This document shows, in pieces, positions 1 to 8,532 of a stretch of DNA of 64,000 nucleotides. Each line of letters opens with the position of its first letter. The stretch's first letter is position 1. The notes below the pieces were generated by a model. That model had not been told where the DNA came from. It did not search any database and saw only the letters and a list, made by a program, of their open reading frames with translations. Made by a program: the position numbers and the translations under genes. The DNA is from Aquimarina brevivitae (GTDB taxonomy: Bacteria > Bacteroidota > Bacteroidia > Flavobacteriales > Flavobacteriaceae): assembly GCF_004216895.1 (NCBI RefSeq), contig NZ_SGXE01000004.1, positions 87,031 to 151,030 on the forward strand. Reading direction: 5' to 3'.

Positions 1-15
1 TTTACCGATGGTAGT

Positions 16-336
16 TTAAGACTCTGGAGCTAATTCAACTTCAAGTCCATCTAATTCTTCTGTAATAGGAATTTGACAGCCTAATCGGCTGTTATCCTCT
101 ACATAAAAAGCTTCGGCTAACATTAAATCTTCATCATCGCTCATTTCTGGTAATTGATGATCAGAAATAATGTAGCACTGACAAGATGCACACATAGCCA
201 TACCTCCGCACGTACCTTCAACAGGGAGTTCATACGCCTTACAAACTTCCATAAGATTCATATTCATATCAGTAGGGGCTTGTACCTCGTGGACCACTCC
301 TTCTCTATCTTTAATTTTTATAGTTACATCGGACAT
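16..336 (-). CDS. [2Fe-2S] ferredoxin, adrenodoxin-like
   Basis: Small soluble electron carrier. From the chosen start the cluster ligands read C43-X5-C49-X2-C52-X34-C87, the spacing of adrenodoxin/ISC-type ferredoxins; C32 and C54 are additional cysteines. I start at ATG 336 (MSDVTIKIKD); reading from 366 adds ten residues ahead of the beta-grasp fold that look like untranslated leader. It is the last gene of the sulfate-assimilation operon, 81 nt after the ferredoxin-NADP reductase. Inference: it carries NADPH-derived electrons from that reductase to the sulfite reductase of the same operon. An Fe-S-assembly ferredoxin is the alternative, but no isc or suf genes are nearby. Confidence 0.88.
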   Translation of the reverse strand: MSDVTIKIKDREGVVHEVQAPTDMNMNLMEVCKAYELPVEGTCGGMAMCASCQCYIISDHQLPEMSDDEDLMLAEAFYVEDNSRLGCQIPITEELDGLEVELAPES

Positions 337-417
337 GCGTGCTTCTTTTATAAAAAATCCCCGCAAATATACCTAAAGTTTGGTACGTATTGCGGGGTAT
401 ATATAAACTTTATCGTT

Positions 418-1473
418 CTAGTTAATAGCCTTAACCACTTCTTTTTTGGCTTCCTTCTTTGTTCCATCAAAACCTTGAACACCACCTACTGTGGTATACT
501 TCATTACATATTTCTTATCCGGAAATATACGTTGATAAGCACTTTGGCACATAATGGCCGCTTCGTGAAAACCTGAAAGAATCAACTTTAACTTACCGGG
601 ATAGGTATTCACATCACCTATAGCGTAAATACCTGGTATATTGGTTTGGTAGTCGTAAGCGTTATTAACTTTGATCGCATTTTTTTCAATCTCTAATCCC
701 CAATTCGCTATAGGTCCTAATTTTGGAGACAATCCAAAAAGTGGAATAAAATGATCCGTAGCTAAATGCATTTCACCTTTGGTCTTATGATGTATCCCTA
801 CGCCTGTTACATGATCTTCTCCCTTTAGCTCTTTAACCTCCGCCTCAGTAATTAAGTTTACTTTACCAAGTTTGGATAATTCCGCAACTCTTTCAACGGA
901 ATCTAAAGCACCTCTAAACTCATTTCTTCGGTGTACCAATGTCACCTCGCTTGCCACTTCGGCTAAAAAAATCGTCCAATCCAGCGCTGAATCTCCGCCT
1001 CCTGCAATAACCACTTTTTTATCGCGATACACTTCAGGATCTCGGATAATGTAGGCGACTCCTTTATCTTCAAAATCCTGGATGTTAGGAATAGGAGGTT
1101 TCCGGGGCTCAAAAGATCCTAATCCTCCGGCTATAGCAACTACAGGAGCATTGTGCTTAGTTCCTTTGTTTGTGGTTACTAAAAAGGTGTCATCTTCAAG
1201 CTTTTCAATAGTTTCAGCACGTTCGCCAAGGGTGAACCCTGGGCTAAACGGTTTGATTTGTTCCATTAAATTGTCCACTAACTGGCCTGCCATAATCTCA
1301 GGAAAACCAGGAATATCATATATAGGTTTTTTAGGATAAATTTCTGCACACTGCCCTCCGGGCTGTGGCAATGCATCTATTAAATGTGTTTTAAGTTTTA
1401 ATAATCCTGCCTCAAAAACAGTGAATAAACCTGTTGGTCCAGCTCCGATAATTAAAATATCCGTCTTAATCAT
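418..1473 (-). CDS. Ferredoxin--NADP(+) reductase, thioredoxin-reductase-like type
   Basis: Flavoprotein of 351 residues that should reduce ferredoxin with NADPH. Residues 5-15 carry the FAD-binding motif (IIGAGPTGLF); a second glycine-rich nucleotide motif (VIAGGGDSALD) lies near residue 155, followed by the HRR stretch expected for NADPH binding; the C-terminal IYAIGDVN motif closes the FAD site. The thioredoxin-reductase CxxC redox pair is absent, which separates this FNR class (Bacillus YumC, Chlorobium FNR) from true thioredoxin reductases. It overlaps the preceding siroheme gene by 8 bp, so co-translation is likely. Its place next to a ferredoxin and sulfite reductase points to sulfite reduction. 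Confidence 0.88.
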   Translation of the reverse strand: MIKTDILIIGAGPTGLFTVFEAGLLKLKTHLIDALPQPGGQCAEIYPKKPIYDIPGFPEIMAGQLVDNLMEQIKPFSPGFTLGERAETIEKLEDDTFLVTTNKGTKHNAPVVAIAGGLGSFEPRKPPIPNIQDFEDKGVAYIIRDPEVYRDKKVVIAGGGDSALDWTIFLAEVASEVTLVHRRNEFRGALDSVERVAELSKLGKVNLITEAEVKELKGEDHVTGVGIHHKTKGEMHLATDHFIPLFGLSPKLGPIANWGLEIEKNAIKVNNAYDYQTNIPGIYAIGDVNTYPGKLKLILSGFHEAAIMCQSAYQRIFPDKKYVMKYTTVGGVQGFDGTKKEAKKEVVKAIN

Positions 1474-2074
1474 GTTCCACTTCTTTTTTCTCTATTAATC
1501 CTTTGGTGAATTCATTAAGCGTCTCCACTTTTTGTTCAAAATCACCTTTTATTGTCTTTCTATATTCATTTAAGTTTTTGACCAGATCATCAATATTATC
1601 TGGAATAACTTCTTCAAAAAACTGTCTTAGTCTTTTCGCTGTTGTAGGAGATTTACCATTAGTCGAAATGGCCACCTTAACATTACCCTTAGTCACAATA
1701 CCACCCATGTAAAAATCGCAATACGGAGGATTATCAGCTACATTGACTAAGATACTTCTTTTCCTACAATCGTGATAAACTTTTTCGTTTACCACGGGTT
1801 GATCTGTTGTAGCAATAACAATATGCTTCTTTTTCAAATAACGCCTATGATACTTTTTCGTTACCATGGTAATCCCGAATTTTTTTGCCAATGCTACTGT
1901 ATTCGGTCGGTACATTGGAGCTACCATGGTCACATTAGCATCTGGACTCGACTTTAGCAAAAAAGTTAATTTCTCCTCTGCTACATTACCACCACCAACT
2001 ATAAGAACTTCTAAATTTTTTACTTTTAAAAAAATAGGATATAAATTGTTTCTCTCTTCCATATTCTTTCTCAT
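1466..2074 (-). CDS. Precorrin-2 dehydrogenase / sirohydrochlorin ferrochelatase domain protein (CysG-B / Met8-like)
   Basis: A 202-residue protein equivalent to the N-terminal half of E. coli CysG, oxidising precorrin-2 with NAD and probably inserting iron to give siroheme. The Rossmann motif VGGGNVAEEK lies near residue 26, and an NPPYCDF-type segment follows in the middle. Its ATG (2072-2074) overlaps the TGA of the upstream methyltransferase gene in an ATGA arrangement, which favours translational coupling. An alternative ATG lies four codons in. With the neighbouring methyltransferase it forms a split CysG that supplies the sulfite reductase's siroheme. Confidence 0.87.
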   Translation of the reverse strand: MRKNMEERNNLYPIFLKVKNLEVLIVGGGNVAEEKLTFLLKSSPDANVTMVAPMYRPNTVALAKKFGITMVTKKYHRRYLKKKHIVIATTDQPVVNEKVYHDCRKRSILVNVADNPPYCDFYMGGIVTKGNVKVAISTNGKSPTTAKRLRQFFEEVIPDNIDDLVKNLNEYRKTIKGDFEQKVETLNEFTKGLIEKKEVEHD

Positions 2075-2856
2075 CTAACTTCAGAAGATACAATTTCTTC
2101 CTTATAATGTTCCAAAATATCAGCCACCACTGTTCGTTGTTTAACAACTTCTCCAATAACAATAATCGCTGGTGCTTTAAGATTATTTTCTTCGACTATC
2201 GACAAAATCGTATCTACCGTACCTATACCAAACCGTTCATTTTCAGTCGTTCCATTCTGAATCACGGCTACCGGCAGCTCGTTTTTATTTTGGTCAGCAA
2301 AGATACGAACTATTTTATTGAGCTTACCCATACCCATCAAAATTACCACAGTAGCATTAGATTGCGCTGCGAGATACACATCCTGGGACAATTGATGATC
2401 CTTGGTGGTTCCTGTAATCACCCAGAAACTTTCTGAAGATCCACGTTTAGACAGTGGGATACCGCGATAGGCTGGTACGGCTAATGCAGAAGAAATACCA
2501 GGTACCATTGCTGCAGCTACATTATGCCTGCTAGCGTAATCCATCTCTTCAGCCCCGCGACCAAATATAAAAGGGTCTCCGCCTTTGAGTCGAACTACAT
2601 GACCGTGAGAATAGGCTCTTGCAACGATGAGTTCATTTATCTGCTCCTGCTGATAGCTATAACAACCTTTTCGCTTGCCGACAAAAATATGTTCTGCGTC
2701 CGAGGCATATGCTAATAATTCTCTATTAATTAAGGCATCGTACAATACTACATCAGCAGTTTGTAATGCTTTAATGGCTTTTAAGGTAATTAAATCAGGA
2801 TCTCCAGGACCTGCCCCAACTACTGTTAGCCTGGGTGTTTTTTGTGCAATCATCAC
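2071..2856 (-). CDS. cobA: Uroporphyrinogen-III C-methyltransferase
   Basis: SAM-dependent methylase (261 residues) converting uroporphyrinogen III to precorrin-2, the first siroheme-specific step. Visible family motifs are VGAGPGDPDLITLKA near the N terminus, the LKGGDPFIFGRG loop near residue 90 and the VPGISSALAVPAYRGIP segment near residue 120. Length is normal for a stand-alone SUMT. ATG codons 1 and 2 are both usable. No cobalamin genes lie in the window, so the product is best assigned to siroheme. It sits 27 nt downstream of the sulfite reductase and overlaps the next gene by 4 bp. Confidence 0.93.
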   Translation of the reverse strand: MMIAQKTPRLTVVGAGPGDPDLITLKAIKALQTADVVLYDALINRELLAYASDAEHIFVGKRKGCYSYQQEQINELIVARAYSHGHVVRLKGGDPFIFGRGAEEMDYASRHNVAAAMVPGISSALAVPAYRGIPLSKRGSSESFWVITGTTKDHQLSQDVYLAAQSNATVVILMGMGKLNKIVRIFADQNKNELPVAVIQNGTTENERFGIGTVDTILSIVEENNLKAPAIIVIGEVVKQRTVVADILEHYKEEIVSSEVR

Positions 2857-2883
2857 TTATTTGTTTTTCTATGTTTGGACCAG

Positions 2884-4977
2884 TTATCCATTTTCTACCT
2901 CAGCCATTCTATAGTGCTGTACCTGCTCCAAAAATTTGGAGGCTGTCTCTATGTATCTTAAAGCAAACTCCTCAGTAGGAGGATTTTTCTTCATTTCATA
3001 AACTTTTGAAGCAAAGGATTCCTTTAATGTTACTTTACCAGAAGTGACAAAAACTTCATCAAATTGAGAAACAATACCAGCGTGAGTGTTTGTTTTTATA
3101 TTTTCTGCGATCAATAGTGCTTTTGCAGAGTTTATCAATGCACTATATGCGTGGTAAATTGCATCTGAATACACTTTATTAGCAAATGAAGCCTTTGCAT
3201 TATCTATTTTCTCTTCACTTTCTAAAAATAAAGTAGCCACAAGATCAATAACAACACCTGCACACTCCCCTACACCAATAGCTTTAACATACTTTTCTTC
3301 ATTTCCCCAATCAATAAAATCGTCAGGTGTTAAATTATCTACTGAAGAAAGGTCAGTTAGCAATTCATAAAAATACATTTGACCTTTATCCTGATAATAC
3401 TTCATAAAGGTTTTATCCTCCGCATTCGCTTCAAAATCATTTAGAATTCTTCTCAAAGCTTCAGGTCCACGTTTACTTGGAATTTTTACCACCTTGTCCG
3501 CAAATTGACCTTTACCATTTCCTAAATTACCACCACCCAAAAGTACCTGCAAGGCAGGAGCAACCAGTTTATCCTTGGTGCGGATTGACATGCCCTGAAA
3601 ACCAATATTAGCCATACTATGCTGTCCGCAAGCATTCATACAACCACTTATTTTGATTACTAGATCATCCTTATCCAAGTATTGAGGGTATTCGGCTTTG
3701 AGAATTCTTTCCAATTCTGCTGCGATACCAGTACTACTGGCGATACCCAAATTACAGGTATCAGTTCCCGGACAGGCCGTAATATCAATAGCTTTATTGT
3801 AACCTGGATCAACAAATCCTAATTTTTGAAGTTCCTGGTAAAACAACGGAAGTAAATCTTGGTTCACAAAAGGAATCAAAATGTTTTGTCTAAGCGACAA
3901 CCTAATTTCACCAGCGGCATAGTTCTCCACCAAGTCTGCTAATAGTCGTGCTTTATCTGTATAAAAATCTCCGAGTAAAACTTTGATACCTATGGCAACA
4001 TATCCAGGTTGTTTTTGAGGGATTACGTTGTTTTTTTTCCATAATTCAAAAGCCTTCTCATTTTCTACAGCAACTTCAGGAACGCTATCTGTTTGTACAG
4101 GAATTGCAGCTTTATAGCCTACAGCATCAATTTCTATAGTTTGATGCGGTATCGCGGTTTGCTCTTCTTCTACTAATTTTTTAAATGCTTCAACGCCAAT
4201 ATCTTTAATCAAAAATTTCATTCGGGCTTTGGCTCTACTTTTTCGCTCACCGTGTCGATCAAATATTCGTAATACACCTTCCATTAACGGAATTATTTTT
4301 TCTGAAGGTAAAAATGAATACAGCTCATCTGCATGTCTCGGTTGAGAACCTAATCCGCCACCTAACATTACTTTAAAACCTCTAACTCCATTGTTGATTT
4401 TAGCTATAAAGCCAAGATCGTGCATATAGGATAATCCAGTATCCTGATCTGTTCCAGAAAAGGAAACTTTAAACTTTCTACCCATTTCCTGACAAATTGG
4501 ATTTCTTAGAAAATAAGAAAAGACGGCATCTGCATAGGGTGATACATCAAACGGCTCGTTTGGATCAATACCTGCGGTTTCAGAGGCCGTTACGTTTCGA
4601 ACCGTATTACCACAAGCTTCTCGTAAGGTTACATCATCCTTTTCAAGCTGCGCCCATAGTTCTGGAGTTCGATCCAGGCTCACATAATGGATCTGAATAT
4701 CCTGTCTTGTGGTAATATGTAATCTACCCGTAGAATACTCATCCGCAACATCAGCAATACGTTTTAACTGGTTCGACTTCACTTTACCATACGGCAGTTT
4801 AATTCGAATCATTTGTACCCCTTGTTGTCGCTGACCATAAACTCCCCGAGCAAGACGAAGACTGCGGAACTTCTCTTCATCTATCTTTCCGTTGTGAAAC
4901 AGTTCTATTTTATTGGCCAGTTCAATAATGTCTTTCTCAACAACCGGATTTTCTATTTCTGTTCTAAAACTTTGCAT
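2884..4977 (-). CDS. Siroheme sulfite reductase with C-terminal HEPN-like domain
   Basis: Hemoprotein-type assimilatory sulfite (or nitrite) reductase reducing sulfite to sulfide with six electrons. Two ferredoxin-like half domains and two catalytic domains fill residues 1-560. The coupled [4Fe-4S]-siroheme ligands are visible as C402-X5-C408 and C446-X3-C450 (TACPGTDTCN and SGCMNACG). Sulfate context favours sulfite over nitrite. Residues about 575-690 lie beyond the usual end and form an all-helical tail (for example YSDAIYHAYSALINSAKALL) that looks like a HEPN domain; its role here is unknown. The gene lies 96 nt after cysN, within the same operon. Confidence 0.88.
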   Translation of the reverse strand: MQSFRTEIENPVVEKDIIELANKIELFHNGKIDEEKFRSLRLARGVYGQRQQGVQMIRIKLPYGKVKSNQLKRIADVADEYSTGRLHITTRQDIQIHYVSLDRTPELWAQLEKDDVTLREACGNTVRNVTASETAGIDPNEPFDVSPYADAVFSYFLRNPICQEMGRKFKVSFSGTDQDTGLSYMHDLGFIAKINNGVRGFKVMLGGGLGSQPRHADELYSFLPSEKIIPLMEGVLRIFDRHGERKSRAKARMKFLIKDIGVEAFKKLVEEEQTAIPHQTIEIDAVGYKAAIPVQTDSVPEVAVENEKAFELWKKNNVIPQKQPGYVAIGIKVLLGDFYTDKARLLADLVENYAAGEIRLSLRQNILIPFVNQDLLPLFYQELQKLGFVDPGYNKAIDITACPGTDTCNLGIASSTGIAAELERILKAEYPQYLDKDDLVIKISGCMNACGQHSMANIGFQGMSIRTKDKLVAPALQVLLGGGNLGNGKGQFADKVVKIPSKRGPEALRRILNDFEANAEDKTFMKYYQDKGQMYFYELLTDLSSVDNLTPDDFIDWGNEEKYVKAIGVGECAGVVIDLVATLFLESEEKIDNAKASFANKVYSDAIYHAYSALINSAKALLIAENIKTNTHAGIVSQFDEVFVTSGKVTLKESFASKVYEMKKNPPTEEFALRYIETASKFLEQVQHYRMAEVENG

Positions 4978-5073
4978 TTTTGTTGCGGTTTGATTCCTTC
5001 AAAAAAGGATATAGTTATGACTTTTGTGTAGTAATTTTCAGGCACTACATCAAGGTGATTTTTCTAAATAAAA

Positions 5074-6321
5074 CTATGCGATAAAACCTACTCCCGAAGT
5101 GGTATTCGTTTGTGAATCAATTAATATAAAAGATCCTGAAGCTTTGTTATTGCTATATTCATCAAAGGCTAATGGTTTACTGAGTTGAATTTGAACTTTA
5201 CCAATTTCATTAAGGGCCAAGCTATTTTTTGAAGTATCTTCCCCAGTAAAATCTGTAGCTACACTGCTAAAAATTTCATTAACCTTAGCTAATACTCTAG
5301 TACTACCGCTTTGGATAAAGTATTTAGTTCCTGGATTAAGGTTTTTATTGTCCATCCAACAAACCGTAGCGGTAAGTTGCTTATCAACCTTAGGAATTTC
5401 ATTTGATTTAACGATCATATCACCCCGACTAATATTTACTTCATCCGTTAGGGTAATCGTACAAGAGCTTCCTCTTCCTGCGGCATCAAATTTTTGATCA
5501 AAGAAAAATATTTCCTTGATTGTGGAACTAGTCATAGAAGGCAAAATAGTCACCTGATCTCCAACTGAAAGTTCACCTCCATACAATTTACCTGCGTACC
5601 CTCTAAAATCATGATATTCATCTTTTTTTGGACGAATAACCGTTTGTACAGGAAATCTTGCTTGTGCCTTTTCGTATACATCCTGTGCATCCAGAGCTTC
5701 TAAATGATCTAGAAGTGTTTGGCCTTTATACCAAGACATATTATTTGAATTTTCAACCACATTATCTCCATTAAGCGCACTAACGGGTATAAAAGTGATA
5801 TGCTGGTCCTGATAATCACTTTTATCAATTAAATTTTGAAAATCTGCTTTTACTTTTTCAAAATTATCTTTAGCATAATCCACCAAGTCCATCTTATTTA
5901 CGGCCACAATAACATCTTTTACTCGCAATAGGTTGTTAATGAAAAAGTGTCGATAGGTTTGTTCTACAACACCTTTTCTGGCATCTACCAAAATTATTGA
6001 AGCTTGAGAAGTTGAGGCTCCGGTAACCATATTCCTGGTGTACTCTACGTGACCTGGAGTATCAGCAATGATATAGCTCTTTTTTCCGGTTGAAAAATAA
6101 ATATGGGCTACATCAATTGTAATCCCTTGCTCTCGCTCAGCAACTAACCCATCCGTGGCCAAAGAAAAGTCTAAATAATCGAATCCATTAGCTTTACTTT
6201 TGGCTTCAATTGCCTGTAATTTATCCGTGGTTAATGATTGGGTGTCGTATAATAATCTACCTATCAATGTACTCTTACCGTCATCTACGCTACCTGCTGT
6301 TGCTATTTTTAATACTTGCAT
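5074..6321 (-). CDS. cysN: Sulfate adenylyltransferase GTPase subunit
   Basis: Regulatory GTPase of ATP sulfurylase, which activates sulfate to APS with the CysD subunit. An EF-Tu-like G domain is evident: P-loop AGSVDDGKST at residues 9-18, switch II DTPGH and the NKMD specificity motif; beta-barrel domains follow. At 415 residues it ends after the barrels and has no fused CysC (APS kinase) domain. It follows cysD by 60 nt, so subunits are likely made together. No APS kinase gene occurs elsewhere in the window. Confidence 0.94.
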   Translation of the reverse strand: MQVLKIATAGSVDDGKSTLIGRLLYDTQSLTTDKLQAIEAKSKANGFDYLDFSLATDGLVAEREQGITIDVAHIYFSTGKKSYIIADTPGHVEYTRNMVTGASTSQASIILVDARKGVVEQTYRHFFINNLLRVKDVIVAVNKMDLVDYAKDNFEKVKADFQNLIDKSDYQDQHITFIPVSALNGDNVVENSNNMSWYKGQTLLDHLEALDAQDVYEKAQARFPVQTVIRPKKDEYHDFRGYAGKLYGGELSVGDQVTILPSMTSSTIKEIFFFDQKFDAAGRGSSCTITLTDEVNISRGDMIVKSNEIPKVDKQLTATVCWMDNKNLNPGTKYFIQSGSTRVLAKVNEIFSSVATDFTGEDTSKNSLALNEIGKVQIQLSKPLAFDEYSNNKASGSFILIDSQTNTTSGVGFIA

Positions 6322-6381
6322 CTTAGTTTTTTTAATACGCCTGTTCTGGCTTTTGGTAATCGTTTTTACAATTCTTTAGAT

Positions 6382-7320
6382 TTAAAAATATCCTTGTTGC
6401 TTGCGTTTTTCCATAGCAGCTTCAGATCTTTTGTCGTCGATTCTTGCACCACGTTCGGATATTTTAGAGTTTCTAATCTCTTGAACTACTTTTTCAATCG
6501 TAGTAGCATCTGATAAAACTGCTGCTGTGCAGGACATATCTCCAACGGTTCGAAAACGTACCATACGCTCCTCTACGATCTCATCATCTTCGCGATGTAC
6601 TACGCTATCTTCCGCAGACCAAATCATACCGTCTCTGAAAAATGTTTTGCGCTTATGCGCAAAATAAATTGATGGGATCTCTATTTGTTCCTTTTTTATG
6701 TAGTTCCAAACATCCAGTTCTGTCCAGTTACTTATTGGAAATACTCTTACATTTTGACCTAATTCTATTTTACCGTTAAGATGATCAAACAATTCTGGGC
6801 GTTGATTTTTTTCATCCCATTGCCCAAAATCGTCGCGTACAGAAAAGATTCGTTCCTTAGCTCTCGCTTTCTCTTCATCCCTACGCGCTCCACCAATGGC
6901 GGCGTCAAACTTAAACTCTTCTAAAGCATCTAATAAAGTCGTCGTTTGTAGTCCATTGCGACTTGCATATTTTCCTTTTTCTTCAATAACTTTTCCCTGA
7001 TCAATAGAGTCTTGCACTTTTCTAACAATCAATTCTACCCCCAATTCTTTTACCAGCTTGTCTCTAAAAGCTATGGTTTCAGGAAAGTTATGCCCGGTAT
7101 CAATATGTAAAAGTGGAAATGGAATTTTAGCCGGAAAAAATGCCTTTTGTGCAAGTCGCACTAGTGTAATTGAATCCTTTCCGCCAGAAAATAATAAAAC
7201 AGGTCGTTCAAATTGTGATGCTACTTCCCTGAAGATGTAAATCGCCTCACTTTCCAAAGCGTTTACTTCCAATATTTGACGTTCTTTATTTTTTATTTCT
7301 GTTTTTTCAATGACTTCCAT
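6382..7320 (-). CDS. cysD: Sulfate adenylyltransferase subunit 2
   Basis: Catalytic ATP-pyrophosphatase-family subunit of ATP sulfurylase. The PP-motif SGGKDSI is at residues 45-51, and the C-terminal arginine/lysine-rich tail ending EKRKQQGYF is typical of CysD. Length (312) matches the family. The gene lies between the PAPS reductase (34 nt upstream) and cysN. Together CysD and CysN make APS from sulfate and ATP, with GTP hydrolysis driving the unfavourable equilibrium. Confidence 0.95.
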   Translation of the reverse strand: MEVIEKTEIKNKERQILEVNALESEAIYIFREVASQFERPVLLFSGGKDSITLVRLAQKAFFPAKIPFPLLHIDTGHNFPETIAFRDKLVKELGVELIVRKVQDSIDQGKVIEEKGKYASRNGLQTTTLLDALEEFKFDAAIGGARRDEEKARAKERIFSVRDDFGQWDEKNQRPELFDHLNGKIELGQNVRVFPISNWTELDVWNYIKKEQIEIPSIYFAHKRKTFFRDGMIWSAEDSVVHREDDEIVEERMVRFRTVGDMSCTAAVLSDATTIEKVVQEIRNSKISERGARIDDKRSEAAMEKRKQQGYF

Positions 7321-7354
7321 AGCCTATTATTTCTTATTTCTAATTTATTATAGC

Positions 7355-7981
7355 TTAATTAGTATGTAAACCACATTCTCTATTTTCTAAAACTTTCGTT
7401 GGATCAAAGTATTTGAACTCATTTGGCAGGTTATTTTCTTTTAAGTATGCATCCAAGGCATCATCTGAATAGTGATAAAATGGACTTACCTTGAGTGTTC
7501 CATCTTTACTTACACTTAAAATATCCAGTGAGTCCCTTAAAGCCGTTTGCCCTTTTCTTAAGTTGGTAAACCATACATCTGGTTTGAAATCCTCCATAGC
7601 TCTTTTGAAGGGTTCCAGTTTTACCTGTTCTGTAAACGCCTTATGCATAGGATCATCTATATCCGGAATACCCATAATTTCATTTCGATGTGCAACGGTT
7701 TGTTTTGGTACATATAATTTTATATTCAAACTTAATTGATCTATTAAAACCCCTGCGTGCCGGTAGGTTTGAGGTGTGTTATAACCTGAATCACACCAGA
7801 TTACCGGTATTTCTTTTGAAGCATTAACAGCCACATAAAGTATAGCTGCTTCATAAGGCCTGAAATTAGTGGTAACTACTGGGCGCTTTGCTTTTGCAAT
7901 TGCCCATTTTGCAATTTCTAGCGGAGACTTCTCTCTAAAATTTTTATTTAATTGTTCGATTTCTTCTTTTGTAAAGTCCAT
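7355..7981 (-). CDS. cysH: Phosphoadenosine/adenosine phosphosulfate reductase family protein
   Basis: Reduces activated sulfate (PAPS or APS) to sulfite. The nucleotide loop reads VVTTNFRPYEAA at residues 35-46, and the redox cysteine is C203 in the C-terminal ECGLH motif. The protein has only one other cysteine (C63); the CC...CxxC ligands of [4Fe-4S] APS reductases are missing, so sequence alone suggests the cluster-free PAPS type. Yet no APS kinase is encoded nearby. At 208 residues it is on the short side. It is the second gene of the operon, 29 nt after the DUF2061 gene. Confidence 0.85.
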   Translation of the reverse strand: MDFTKEEIEQLNKNFREKSPLEIAKWAIAKAKRPVVTTNFRPYEAAILYVAVNASKEIPVIWCDSGYNTPQTYRHAGVLIDQLSLNIKLYVPKQTVAHRNEIMGIPDIDDPMHKAFTEQVKLEPFKRAMEDFKPDVWFTNLRKGQTALRDSLDILSVSKDGTLKVSPFYHYSDDALDAYLKENNLPNEFKYFDPTKVLENRECGLHTN

Positions 7982-8010
7982 CTATATGAAATTTAGTGCG
8001 TTTTTTATTT

Positions 8011-8277
8011 CTACTTGCCCCATTTAATTCGATTCCAGATTCGCTCATGAAAAAAATAAAGCAGCATCTTAGTTATAAAATCAATAGAAGCGATTGAAGA
8101 CGCCAATACCAATTCTCCTGTGAACAGGTAAGAAACAATCAAGGTATCTAATGTGCCGATAACACGCCAACTGACTGCCTTGGCAATACTACGTATAGGA
8201 CTTTCAGAAGTACTATCTTCTTCATAAGATGTCTTTTTTGTTCCTACCTTATCTAATATCATTTGGTCTACAATCAT
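8011..8277 (-). CDS. DUF2061 small membrane protein
   Basis: An 88-residue protein with a polar N-terminal tail, then the family's SIAKAVSWRVIGTLDT block and two hydrophobic helices (about residues 43-75), ending in HERIWNRIKWGK. DUF2061 proteins are repeatedly found in sulfate-assimilation operons, sometimes fused to CysN-type proteins; their biochemical role is not established. It is the promoter-proximal gene of this operon. As no sulfate permease is present, a part in sulfate entry or in holding the enzymes at the membrane is possible but only inferred. Confidence 0.85.
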   Translation of the reverse strand: MIVDQMILDKVGTKKTSYEEDSTSESPIRSIAKAVSWRVIGTLDTLIVSYLFTGELVLASSIASIDFITKMLLYFFHERIWNRIKWGK

Positions 8278-8300
8278 TATATAATTCTTTTTAATACTAA

Positions 8301-8323
8301 TACCCTATCGAATTAATAGGGTA
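8301..8323 (-). promoter_or_regulatory. Palindromic operator A of the sulfate operon
   Basis: Perfect inverted repeat TACCCTAT / ATAGGGTA separated by 7 nt, located just after the -10 box at 8329-8336, where transcription should start, 24 nt before the first start codon. A bound protein would block initiation. A related dyad lies 51 bp upstream. Rrf2-family repressors are common regulators of such operons in Bacteroidota, but no regulator gene lies nearby, so the factor is inferred. Confidence 0.65.
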
Positions 8324-8328
8324 TGCAA

Positions 8329-8362
8329 CAAATGTAAGTATTAATTTTTATTATCCTACCAA
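8329..8362 (-). promoter_or_regulatory. Promoter of the sulfate-assimilation operon
   Basis: Minus strand carries TACATTTG (8329-8336), an exact match to the Bacteroidota -10 consensus TAnnTTTG, and TTG (8360-8362) 23 nt upstream as the -33 element. It lies 52 nt upstream of the DUF2061 start codon and is flanked and overlapped by the two operator dyads. Confidence 0.7.
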
Positions 8363-8372
8363 TTTAGTAGAG
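8352..8372 (-). promoter_or_regulatory. Operator B of the sulfate operon
   Basis: Imperfect dyad CCTAC-N7-GTAGA covering the -33 element. It matches operator A at 15 of 21 positions when aligned by hand, keeps the same 7-nt spacer, and its centre is 51 bp (about five helical turns) from that of operator A. Two same-face sites suggest cooperative repression. Confidence 0.5.
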
Positions 8373-8532
8373 AATTATTTTCAATTATTTGATTTTTATG
8401 AATAGAACAAGAAAATCGAGTTATAATCGTTAATAATTAAAATGTCCCCTGCTTTTTGCCAAAAGATACTTTTATAAAAAGGGAACAATTCAGTTTTTTT
8501 TATATTTTACCTTGAATTTTAATAACTCAATT

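Noticed and set aside
154..576. Plus-strand ORF across the ferredoxin and reductase genes
   Set aside because: Spans two confident minus-strand genes and their gap; translation is Phe/Ile/Tyr-rich noise.
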